Shown piece by piece: positions 49,440 through 59,324 of a stretch of DNA of 64,000 bases. Made by a program: the position numbers and the translations under genes. The stretch's first letter is position 1; every line of letters starts with the position of its first letter. Source of the DNA: Thuidium tamariscinum (Eukaryota; Streptophyta; Bryopsida; Hypnales; Thuidiaceae); assembly GCA_947034885.2 (NCBI GenBank), contig OX344752.2, forward strand, positions 20,917,386 through 20,981,385, given 5' to 3'. A model generated the notes under the pieces. It worked only from the letters and a program-made list of their open reading frames with translations. It was not told the origin of the DNA and did no database searches.

Positions 49440-51190
49440 TTGCCCCTTCTTGCAATGACCCATTTATACACCAAGTCATATTTTTAAAATTAAAAAAAAT
49501 TAGTTTTATAATTTTAAAGTACCCTTAAAAAATAGTTATGAGTATTGTTGCAAAATGCAACAAAATCAACAAGTGTTTCTTGCAATGACCCTTATCGTGG
49601 AACTTGTGTAGTCAAAGTGCCCAAATTTTTTTCAAACTTTCTTACATTGGTCCAAGGTCATTGCAAGAATTATTTTCCAAAAAGTGTAGTGTTTTGCACA
49701 ATACTCATTTTTTCCTTTGGGAGTACTGTATAATTAGTAAATTAATTTTTTTTAAAGTGAAAAATATATTTGATGTATATACCTTTAAGAAGAAGTTACC
49801 CTAGGAAGGAAAATCATAGAAAAATATTCTAAGTAGGAGAACTAGAAAAGTACCAAATTTCATGAAAATTGTAACTTTCACTATAGTTTCACATTTTAAT
49901 TTATAAAAAATGGGTGATTGCAAGAAATACTTGTCCTTTTTTTGTCCCCTTGACCTCTAACAAGTATTTTTTTGCTCATAACTTTTGCATCTTTTCTCCA
50001 TTTGGCTTGAAATTTGAATTGAAGGTACACACAAAAATTTTAGATGTTGAGTAATTTTTTCAAAAATTTTAAAATTATTTTACTATTTTCAAACTGCCCC
50101 CCATTGGGTGTCTACCTTAGCCATTTTGGAGTTTTTTAGTCCTATTTTTGACTCAAAAATTCAAATTTGAAGCCACAAATTAGACAAGTTGGAGGTCTAC
50201 TAACATTGCAAGGGATGACAATAAGTTTTAATGAAAATAGTAATATGTCTATTTTGCACATGGGGTCAAAGTGACCTTCCTTTGCACAAAGGCTATGAAG
50301 AGGGAAAAATTTTCCTAGAGGAATTTTTTGTTGCAATGTAAGCACAATTTTGTTTAGAAAATGAATTTTCTTAAAAGAATTTTTTGAATTTTTTTTGAAG
50401 TACTAAAAATGAAAAGGTCCACAAACCCCTTTTCTGCTATTTTCTGCTTCCAATGGCCTAAGTAGTACTTTGTAGCACTCTATAGTATTGCATAGTACTA
50501 CATAGTACTAAATCAACGGCCTAGATTTGCAGGCACCCAAAATCAACGGCTGACATTGATAGGTGCAATGTAGACGTGCAGTACTGCTAGGATCGCGCAG
50601 GACTACTAGTATTGGTAGGATCACATAGGACTACTAGTCCTACACCAAAAAATTGCGTTTTTGAGACAAAAACGTGAAGTGTTTCTTGTAATGACTCAAA
50701 TAGGAAAAATAAATTTTCTTAAAACTAAAAATTGGTCATTTGGTAAGACTTTATGGTAAAGATATTTCACCAAAATAATGATTTGAAAACTATCTTGATT
50801 GTTCAAAAATGTGCGCGCAAGGAAGGCCTATTAGCACACATGTAGAGGAAAGAGAATAATGATTTTTAAAATTTCTTTCAAATGGTAGAAACATATCTAC
50901 CTAGTGTAGGAATAGACCTTAGAAATCTCAGCTCTAAATCATTAATTTAAAGTACTCCCCAGCACTAAAAACCCCTAAATCGCAAAGTGTGACAACTTAG
51001 AGAAATTAGAATTTAAATATTAAATGATTTTTGAATTTTTTTGAAAAATAAAGGTTTTGATTTCTATCAAGTTAGCCATTTCCAATAAAAATTCCAAGTT
51101 CAAATAATTAATGCTCTAAAAGTTATAGCTCATGACAACTTTGTCACTCAAAGTGTGACGCCAAATAATACAAGTCTTTCTTGCATTCAC
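49440..51190. mobile_element. Cluster of family C-type elements (TIR GGGTGATTGCAAG and GGGTCATTGCAAG)
   Basis: Element ends are seen at 49450 ('cttcttgcaatgaccc'), 49573 ('gtgtttcttgcaatgaccc'), 49655 ('aaggtcattgcaagaa'), 49912 ('gggtgattgcaagaaatac'), 50668 ('gtgtttcttgtaatgac') and 51158 ('caagtctttcttgcattcac'). Body sequence such as 'gtaggagaactagaaaagta' (49834) and 'ctaaaaacccctaaatcgca' (50965) matches the elements at 56.6 and 61-63 kb. Pairing of ends is ambiguous, so individual elements are not delimited. 50460-50640 is an unusual stretch of repeated 'tagtact' words. Confidence 0.5.
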
Positions 51191-51784
51191 TTTCCATAAT
51201 AAAATCTTATAGCAGTGTAGTTGCATATGTAGAATGTACAATTTTTTAATATTTTTCTTTTTGTACTAAAAATAGAAAATTTGAGCAATTTTTGGCAATG
51301 AAAGGCTTTGAAACTTCAAGATTAACTTTAACTAAATGGATGTTATAACATTTGGTATCAGTCTACTTTGTAATAAGTATATATGCCATTTCCAAAGTAA
51401 TACAATTCTAAGAGGCGGATTGCTTTTCCACCCTTTTTCTATTAGAAGCTAAACATTGCATAATTGCACAATTGATGGAGACTATCTAGGCACCTACTAT
51501 TTTAAAATACCTATCACATATCTAATAATCATTCTTAGAATGATGTACTTTCAATTACCTCTAGAATATATATACTTGAAATATCACTAAATTTTTAAAG
51601 AAAAAATGAATCTCGTAAAATGTATTAAGACTATAAAAATAACCATATACTATGGAGCATGAACCCAATAATTAAATAGCTAGTTTAAAACCACACATAG
51701 TATCAATTTTATATTTTCATTGAAGTGGCTTGTCTCTAATTCTCCAACACCAAATCACCAATTATTGTGACATGTAATGTTGTA

Positions 51785-52655
51785 CAGTGCCCTAAAAGAA
51801 AGGTTGACGCCCCCCATTTAGACCCTTCCTCTTTTTTGGTATAATTTAAAATGTAGCTTACATTTCTTGTTTTCTTCAATCAACATTTGTACCTAACACA
51901 ATTTCCCTCAAGCATATCAAATTTTTGGTTTTCAAAAATCAAAATTCTATTTTTAGTGAATAATTTATTTTTCTAGTTTTACATGAAAATTCACAAAAAC
52001 CCATTGGGGATGAATTTTTTGGATTTTATTGTGGGGATGTATAGGAAACTTCCATATGCACATCTTTCCTTCAATGAGCATCTTCAAAAAGAAATTTAAA
52101 AATTCCCTTTTCTACAGGTTTGAATGGGTGTATGAATAGCGCCCAAATTTTTGAAAATTAATATCTCCTTATTGTTATTATATTTTCCTATTTTCCTTCA
52201 CATAGTAGCTAATTTTGCATATTTGAGCGTGATGGTACAATTATTTTAGAAAAATATAATAAGGGTAAAGAGATATTAATTTAAAAAAATCTAGGCACTA
52301 TTCATACACCCATTCAAACCTCTAGAAAAGGGAATTGTGAATTTTTTTTGAAGATGTTCATTGAAGTAAAGATGTGTGTATGGAGGTTTCCTACACATCC
52401 CCACAATCAAATTCAAAAAATTCATCCCCAATGGTTTTTTGTGAATTTTCATGTAAAACTGCAAATTTAAAAAAAAAAATTCACTAAAAATAGAGTTTTG
52501 ATTTTTGAAAACCAAAAATTTGATATGCTTGAGGGGAATTGTGTTAGGTACAAATGTTGATTGAAGAAAACAAGAGATGTAAGCTACATTTTAAATTATA
52601 CCAAAAAAGCGGAAGGCTCCAAATGGGGTCCATCAACCTTTCTTGTAGGGCACTA
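51785..52655. mobile_element. Long foldback element, 871 bp, arms about 400 bp
   Basis: The left end CAGTGCCCTAAAAGAAAGGT is mirrored by 'caacctttcttgtagggcac' at the right, and the arms pair across almost their full length. Inner words 'ttgtacctaacacaatttcc', 'catgaaaattcacaaaaacc' and 'tttgaatgggtgtatgaata' all have inverted partners. A spacer of roughly 50 bp remains near 52195-52245. TA lies at both borders. Tc1-like ends (CAGTG) are suggestive. The 74-codon frame in the right arm is mirrored in decayed form in the left. Confidence 0.8.
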
Positions 52656-53500
52656 TACATAAATGTTGAATATTAAGGCAAAATATGAATTTATATTTCA
52701 AAACAGGTGTAAGGTATCAAAGACAAGAAATACTACTAATTTAACAAAATTAGTGTTAACTTTAGAGAAACTCTGGTGAGATTCTTTGCATGGCCATTTC
52801 TCTCTGTTTAGATGTACAAATATAGGAAAATAAAATGGTATTTATATACACATACTTCTGAAATAATATTTTTTCTGGAAAAAAATGGTTAAAAAATTGC
52901 AGTATGATGTGGCACCGGAGGCAATGAGACAGTCATGTGTTACATGATTACAGAAATATTTTAATACAATTTTTTTTCCCAAAACATATTTCTTTTATAA
53001 ATTTTCACTATTGGCTGTGTTTGCACATTTGCCCTTGATCTGACCAAACGAGAAATGGCCCTCCACAGATCGAGTCCAGATTTATGAATGGATTTATTCA
53101 AATTCAAGTCACTGTCATCTCAACAGATGCCACCTCTTGAGGTAGACTTGTTACCACAACATTTGAATTGCAAAAATACCACTATCATATAAGATTTACA
53201 ACTCAGCTACAGAACTTATAGAATCATTCTATCTCCCATTGATAAAACTTGAATGAGTGATTCTCGTGCAATAACGTAACTGGGACCAGGAGCTACTACT
53301 CCACTCCACTCGATCAGGGGAACATTGTTTAGCGTCACCTACAAAATCAGAGTCATCCCAATTCAGAGGATTTGATTTCTTGTGAAAATTATTCAAAGAA
53401 TTAAAAGTGTGACTTTGCATGCTAGATTAGTCAGATGCACTAGCTGTTAATTGGGATAAACTAATTAGTGCAGTTTCCTGTGCTCGGGACAACTAGACTA
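52656..53500. other. Spacer between the foldback element and the S-protein-like cluster
   Basis: No gene recognised. 53283-53420 shares faint words with the regions below SPH-like gene 1 ('aggggaacattgtttagcgt' against 'aggggaacattagcgtcaac' at 53624), so the local duplications begin here. Confidence 0.4.
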
Positions 53501-53506
53501 ATCAGT

Positions 53507-53548
53507 CGGAAGTACCGGTATTGCCACTGATCATCTACGTTCAATTAA
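53507..53548 (-). pseudogene. Relic C-terminus of an S-protein-homologue-like gene (a)
   Basis: The minus strand reads LNVDDQWQYRYF, aligning with MYVDNRWRYWYF at the C-terminus of the intact gene at 54220-54672. Only about 40 bases are recognisable. It lies in the same orientation as that gene. Confidence 0.5.
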
Positions 53549-53906
53549 GGAGCATGCATGCTGAACTAGTCGATGCTCTATTACGCAGCTCCACAAATTA
53601 ACACGACACTGATTTGTCTCAACAGGGGAACATTAGCGTCAACTAAAAATCAAATTACGGCCACCACAATTTCTTTTCTGTCGAACTTAATGCAATGGAT
53701 TGATATTTCTACCCGGTAAGTTAATTGAAAAAAGTGTACAGAACTTTGCTAAACTGTGTCGCACGCACTATTACGTCACATCAGTTTCGATCTGATGTTT
53801 TTTGAAACAAATGAAATGAATTCCATTGCAGAAAAATAAAGTACAAGCCAACCAGCCACAAGTGGCCTGGCTGGAATGAGATACCCACAAGTTAACAACC
53901 CACAGA

Positions 53907-53991
53907 TCGAAGTACCAGTTGATCGCCACTGACTGCATGTTGTCGACGTACTTTGAAAAGGCGAACCTTTCGACGCAATTGACGCAACTCG
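53907..53991 (-). pseudogene. Relic C-terminus of an S-protein-homologue-like gene (b)
   Basis: The minus strand reads SCVNC, then ERFAFSKYVDN, then WYF. This lines up with NCVNC, DEFAISMYVDN and WYF of the intact gene, with a small insertion before the end. The N-terminal part is absent. Confidence 0.6.
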
Positions 53992-54219
53992 TTATTTTGT
54001 CCTACTAGCTAGCTAGCTAGTGATAGGGGATCACCTTGAAAATCAATGTCACCACAACATTTTATTTCTGTTGAAATTAAACATTTAAACGATTACAATT
54101 AATATTTCAAGCCGGCACTCAATGAAAATATTTAGTGTGGCTTTGCTAATCCGGAGTCACAATCTAACACTGTCAGGACAATGAAATCAGTGTTGCCCGG
54201 GAGAGCGATCGAACGAAGC

Positions 54220-54672
54220 TTAGCTAGCTTGATGCCAGAAGTACCAGTATCGCCACCGATTGTCGACGTACATTGAAATGGCGAACTCGTCGACGGTCCA
54301 CCGGCAATTGACACAATTCCACAGCTGCGGTCCTCCATGCCTGTCATCTCCCCAGAAGCGAAACTTCCCGGACCTGGCGTAACGCATGTTGTTGACCTCG
54401 CAATCCCAAAACTGATGATGCTCCGTGTCGAAGGCGAAGTAGTAGATCTCGCTCGGAGATGCCCTGTGCGGCGGACGAGCCGTCACGTTGGAGTTGCACG
54501 TGAAGTGGGTGGGACTGCGGAAATCGTTCCCGATGTTCACCGATCCGATTCGAGCGTGGGCAGTCGACACTAGCATGAGGAAAAACATAGCGGAGGCTGG
54601 AATGCCGATGATGAGAGCAGGACCGCCGGATCTCCTGTTCGCGAAGGTCGTCATGGTTTTAGTTCTCTGCAA
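54220..54672 (-). CDS. Secreted S-protein-homologue (SPH)-like protein 1
   Basis: 150 residues, intronless coding region. The N-terminal hydrophobic segment (about residues 14-40, IIGIPASAMFFLMLVSTAHA) looks like a signal peptide, so the product is probably secreted. The mature part has the layout of plant self-incompatibility-protein-homologue domains: NIGNDFRSPTHFTCNSN, a hydrophobic strand before FAFDTEHHQFWDCEV, KFRFWGDD, then a CVNC pair and a Trp/Tyr-rich end (WRYWYFW). Four cysteines fit two disulphides. The canonical C-terminal Cys pair of angiosperm S-proteins is absent, so it is a divergent member and function is unknown. 'ttgcag' directly upstream of the leader on the minus strand suggests a 5' UTR intron. 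Neighbours are two related copies and several relics. Confidence 0.65.
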   Translation of the reverse strand: MQRTKTMTTFANRRSGGPALIIGIPASAMFFLMLVSTAHARIGSVNIGNDFRSPTHFTCNSNVTARPPHRASPSEIYYFAFDTEHHQFWDCEVNNMRYARSGKFRFWGDDRHGGPQLWNCVNCRWTVDEFAISMYVDNRWRYWYFWHQAS

Positions 54673-56556
54673 CGAAAGTCGAAAGATCGATATATCTGAT
54701 CAGATCGATTAATTGCGACAGAGAAACTAAACCAAAAATAATCCTGGAACGTTTTCATTAATTGTTCACATTCTGATAAACAAAAATTTAGGGTGAAGTT
54801 TTACAGATCGGAAAATGCATCCACATGACCTACTCAAAACATTTATTTTCAGGACGGAAGGAATAAATGGAACGACCAAACTTTCAGGTGCAGCTTCGAA
54901 GTTCGAATTCGTGCACTCGAAGATCGAACAAACTAGAGAGATGAAGAATGAATCGGAGAAGTAGGCGATTTTCTCTAAATTGAACTAACGGTTATTCTGC
55001 AGATCGAGTGGGCTAGCTCTGGGCCTCTGACTAGTTGGCCATGGCAATCTCGATCCGCAGCGAGTCCGATCCTCTAGAAAACAAGTGGAATGATCGGAAT
55101 TGCGGTTTCAGCTGGTGCTTCTTTATCAGAGCCCGGAAGTGGAGAATCAGTCCCGAATTTTGTTTCGATTTCTGCCACACACGTTCTTTCGAATTGACAT
55201 TCAAATCTCTTGAAGAATAATATCTCCCCACGATGTTTGTACATATATCATGCAGACTTCAAAGGTACGTCATGCAGGTTAAGGATCGATGTTGACTGTC
55301 ACAACTTGAGTCGACGTCGTAGCTTGACAAACTATGAACATCCATTGGCTTTGACGATTGTTGTACGTTGACCACAAGAGAGTTACTAGAGTTTACTGTG
55401 GAGGACATCATGGAGGAGATGAATAGAGTTTATCATCTAATTAATTTGAATCATTACCACGTGCAAAGTGGTAAATTCTCAGGTATCAAAACCATGATGC
55501 CTAACTCTAATTTAACTCCCTTCTGGACTTTTGACAGTCGCAAATTAAGTGATAGACTGAGACTTGTTTGAGTATAAGTGGGTTAGGTAGAGCTACTGTA
55601 GTGATCTTTGAATAATTAATTATTTGGGTAGGGGTATCGATCCATGCACATCATGGTGTGTCAAACTGTCGATCTAAGTTTGTCTCTTGCAGGGCGGATC
55701 GGAGCAGATCGATGCAAGACCTCGACATGGATGTGGAAAGGGGGAAGGGGCAGCGAGTATGGAATATCCGAGTATCGATCCGAGTACGATCGAAGTTGAC
55801 ATCTTCGTGCTGAAGACGTGAAATAATGAAGTTAGCTAGGCCAATACAATATACAGTACATATGAGCTATTTGTTGTATACAGCTAGTATAGCAACTTAC
55901 CCTGGATCTCTAGAAGTGAAAGGCAAATGAAAGCATTTTTTAGTACGTTTGAAAACCTTAGCTTAAGAAGCCGGAGTTTAAAAAGCTCAACACAACGGAA
56001 TTCCAAATGGAAGGGAGCTTACCATCTCAGATTCTGTTCTCTTGAAATTGAACGGCTTTACCACTTGCTAGGATAATTTTGTTAAATGACAATGTCATTA
56101 AATTGGCAGTATTTCATTACAACATTATTTTGTTACCTTTCAGAATTTGTGTTTTGAAATATAAATCCATACTTGTTACAGATGTTGGTCTTTCATATAT
56201 GTATGCATGTATGTATATGTTACAATTTTTCGGGCAAGAAAATTACACCACGTACTTTAATGAAACTGATGTTGTTACTTGTTGATTCTTTTGGAAAGCT
56301 TCAAAGCCTAGAAGGCTATAGATGTGTAGAATGAAGGTTTCACACTGCGTGGACCTATTTTATAAAAAAAAGCATTGAACTTTAAAGTAAGTTTAAGATA
56401 GTCATACAACGAGCTTCAAATTAAAGCTGCAGATGCATGAAGTGCCTTTTTCCTCAAAATATCTTGTCCCTTTTTATTTCACGTGCTAAGCTGCCTGAAT
56501 CTTCGATTGCATACGAAGGAACTTGATCAATCGAAAACATTGATCATCATATATAG
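54673..56556. other. Spacer between SPH-like gene 1 and the SPH-like pseudogene
   Basis: Probably contains the promoter and 5' leader of gene 1 (minus strand) up to about 55.0 kb. The rest has no recognised gene; small frames at 55035-55220 and 55368-55571 are not supported. Confidence 0.4.
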
Positions 56557-57577
56557 CGACTTTCGGGAAAGGGAGTACCGTTTTTAAGGGTGATTGCAAG
56601 AAACACCTGTCCTATTTGTTGCGTTTGGCTGATTTTTTCGGGAGTACTTTAAAATTAGAAAATTAATTTTAAAAAAATTTGAAAAATATAAATAGTGTAT
56701 ATACTTCTAAGATGAAGGTTTTGACCAAAGGAAATGGATAGAAAAATTCTCTAAGTAGGAGAACTTGAAAAGTGCCAAACCTCCAGAAAATACATATCTT
56801 GATGTTTTAATTAGGGAAAAATAGTAAAAATAGATATTTTCAAAAAATAAAAAGTGGCCATTTGCGACAACTTTATAGAGATGGTCATTCACCAAAAAAA
56901 CCACCAAAATAATATTTTATATGTTTCAAAATACAAGCAGAAGGGAGCTCACTTTGTAGACCTCCACACCTCACAAAATTAACTTTTTTTTAAAATCCTT
57001 CCCTAGAAAGCTAGAAGTCTATTAGAAGACCATCTCATCCAAATTTCATGTCAAAATCATTAAAAAAAGGTATAACTCAGGTATAGAAAACCCCTAAACT
57101 ACCAAGTGTGACATCCAATTGGGGTCTATTTATAGATAGTAAACTATTTTTGAAAATTATGAAAAAATTATGGAAGATTTATGATAGTTATAAGCACCTT
57201 CCATCCAAATCTTGAGTTAATCAAAGCTAAAGCACAAAAGTTATGGCCAAAAAACAAATCAGAATGCGATGTGTAACACAAAATAGGACAGGTGTTTCTT
57301 GCAATCACCCTTTAATTGGAATTGCAGCCTTCAACACGGAAAAGCAACAGTTCTGGGACTGCGAGGTCCACAACTTCGCCTTCGCCCAGTCCGGGACGTT
57401 TCGCTTCTGGGGAGATGACATTTGATCATGGCGGGTCGGAACTAGCTGTGGAGCTGCGTCAATCGCAAATGGACTGTGGATCAGTTTGGGGTTTCGATGT
57501 ATGTGAATAACCAGTGGCGGTACCACTACTTCTGGCGATCGACGTCCGGGACGACTGCCGGGCACCGGACACTGTAG
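56557..57577 (+). pseudogene. SPH-like pseudogene, split by a TIR element and frameshifted
   Basis: Third member of the cluster, on the plus strand. It lacks the signal peptide and first half. The recognisable part starts near 56563 (SGKGVPF), is interrupted by the 723-bp element at 56588-57310, and resumes at 57316 in the same frame (IGIAAFNTEKQQFWDCEV, GTFRFWGDD). After GDD (57419) the frame is lost around an extra ATTT and again near 57446; the remainder (LWSCVNRKWTVDQF, SMYVNNQWRYHYFW) continues in another frame to a stop at 57577. The second cysteine of the CxxC pair is Arg. It cannot make the protein. Confidence 0.75.
56588..57310 (+). mobile_element. Family C TIR element, 723 bp, with 5-bp TTTAA target duplication
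   Basis: Ends GGGTGATTGCAAGAAACACC (continuing TGTCCTATTTGT) and GGTGTTTCTTGCAATCACCC are perfect inverted copies over 20 bases and beyond. TTTAA flanks both sides (56583-56587 and 57311-57315). The target is an SPH-like gene copy. No coding capacity. Related copies at 61-63.4 and 49.4-51.2 kb share the body. The superfamily is not assigned; a 5-bp duplication with GGGTGATTGCAAG ends does not match the usual plant groups as I know them. Confidence 0.85.
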
Positions 57578-58916
57578 TAGTTTCGCAACTCTTTTTAATT
57601 CGTGAAGCTCTTACTGAATATGTATGCTCCGATCGTGCAGTAGTTCATGTATGATATATACGTACTGCTGTTTTCTCAAATCGATCTTGAATGCGATCAT
57701 TGTTACTGTGTTACAGTAATGAAGTACCGCAGTACGTACAGCTCATGAGTCCTGACCTAGCTATGGTCATGATCGACTGACGGTTTTAATTTGTAAATAT
57801 TGGCGCGATGAATTGGTGCGATTGTAACCCGGCAACGTATGTTACACAAAGCTCTGAAATGTAGGGAAGACCGCGTGTCTCGAAAAGTGCGAACAGTGGA
57901 GGAGAATGTAAATACTCATTTGCACGCCAACAAGATCCAGCAAAATCTTGGCAATGCTGATGATAAGAACAATATGCTCAGACACGTGTGCACTGTGCAG
58001 CCGCATTTCCTGAAAATACCCGTTATCTTGTTTTGTGCAAAAGTTTTGGGTTATTATTTTCCTAGATATGTCTAAGATAGTAAGATATTGAGACAATCAT
58101 AATGCATGGATAATGTTATGCAATCGAACAATTTAGTACGATCAATTGCAAACCTCTTCCCGAGAATCTCAGATCCGATTGTGGAGTCCGTTACATTTGC
58201 AAATGTTTCATATATATATGCCGGTACAATTTGCAACCTGGATAATTTTGTCACTGCAATTCAACACCCACACTCCTACGGCAATGTTTCGATTATAGCA
58301 GCGTTTGCAGCAGTTTGTTTTTTGTGTTTTCTTTTGCTGTGTCTGTCGATTTGTCGCTCAAAAGCTATACAATTTCTTTTTGAGGGAATATTTGGCAATT
58401 CTTGCATTTTTAGTGGGTGAAACCGTGAAATTACTGAAAATAAATGCTGAATTGCTGAATTGTTTCGTTAAACTACCAGTATTCCATGCGCCAATGTTAT
58501 AACACATGATATCTTCACAAAGGTCTAATACTCTAATTTACCTGTTCGGAGGAAATAAACTCTGTTCAAGCATGTTCCACAAAGTTTGCAAGTAGCTGCG
58601 CCCTCGAAATTCGATCTGCGAGGACTTTTCCTAATTAGGGAGTGAAGTTGCCCTAGTTAGCTGCTTCACCAGTCACCACCCATGATCTGTTGCTTATTCT
58701 CTCTAGGAACAATGCCACGAAATAAAGTTTTAAAAATTTCAAGAAAGTTTTATTAGATATTGTTTCCAAGGACATATGGAAATATACAGTATTAATTAAT
58801 ACGACTACACATTTCGATTCCTCTAGAGTCTATATCTATGTCTGCACACATGATTGATTTCATGTCATTGAATCATACATGTGTCCACGCACAATAAAAA
58901 TCTAGTTTAATTGATT
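57578..58916. other. Spacer, no gene seen
   Basis: Contains the former 3' region of the pseudogene and the 3' region of the next gene. Frames up to 104 codons (58106-58420) include a hydrophobic stretch but are not recognised. Confidence 0.4.
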
Positions 58917-59324
58917 CTAAGGCCACGAGTATTTCCAGACCCATGTGCGGTCGACGAAGGCGGAAACCTGAAACTCATCGACTTCCCAGTGACAGTAGTC
59001 GGCGCACCCGGCGACCTCCGGTCCGCCATGACTAGCGTCTGCCCAGAGGCGAAACGTGGCCAGCTTATTCGATTGGCGGTTGTAGATCTCGCAGTCCCAG
59101 AACTCGCTCAAGCTTGCGTCGAATGGACCGAAAATGTAAACCTCTCCCGGGGCGGCTGTGTAGATCTTGACGATGTGCACCTGGGAGTAACACTGAATCT
59201 CTGTTGGGCTCTGGAACGAGTTCGCGATGGAGAATTCATCAGCAGTCACCGTAGTCGACAACAGAGCAAGGAAAAGGGTAACCGCAGCGATGGCGTAACT
59301 GTTATTCGGTCGAAACGTCGCCAT
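58917..59324 (-). CDS. Secreted S-protein-homologue (SPH)-like protein 2
   Basis: 135 residues with an N-terminal signal peptide (about 1-28, AVTLFLALLSTTVTA ending at a plausible cleavage before DEFSIAN). The mature domain parallels gene 1: NSFQSPTEIQCYSQV, APGEVYIFGPF, FWDCEIYN, TFRLWADASHGGPEV and a C-terminal Trp-rich end (WVWKYSWP). The third/fourth cysteines are spaced C-x3-C (GCADYC) rather than C-x2-C. It is clearly homologous to the gene at 54220-54672 but diverged enough that the duplication is old. The start ATG is followed by a good signal peptide, and the upstream minus strand offers a 'caacag' acceptor for a 5' UTR intron. Function unknown; SPH proteins are generally secreted ligands in angiosperms. 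Confidence 0.65.
   Translation of the reverse strand: MATFRPNNSYAIAAVTLFLALLSTTVTADEFSIANSFQSPTEIQCYSQVHIVKIYTAAPGEVYIFGPFDASLSEFWDCEIYNRQSNKLATFRLWADASHGGPEVAGCADYCHWEVDEFQVSAFVDRTWVWKYSWP

Noticed and set aside
58106..58420. Plus-strand 104-codon frame with a hydrophobic, Cys-rich segment
   Set aside because: The membrane-like stretch comes from T-rich DNA; no start context, homology or neighbour supports a gene.
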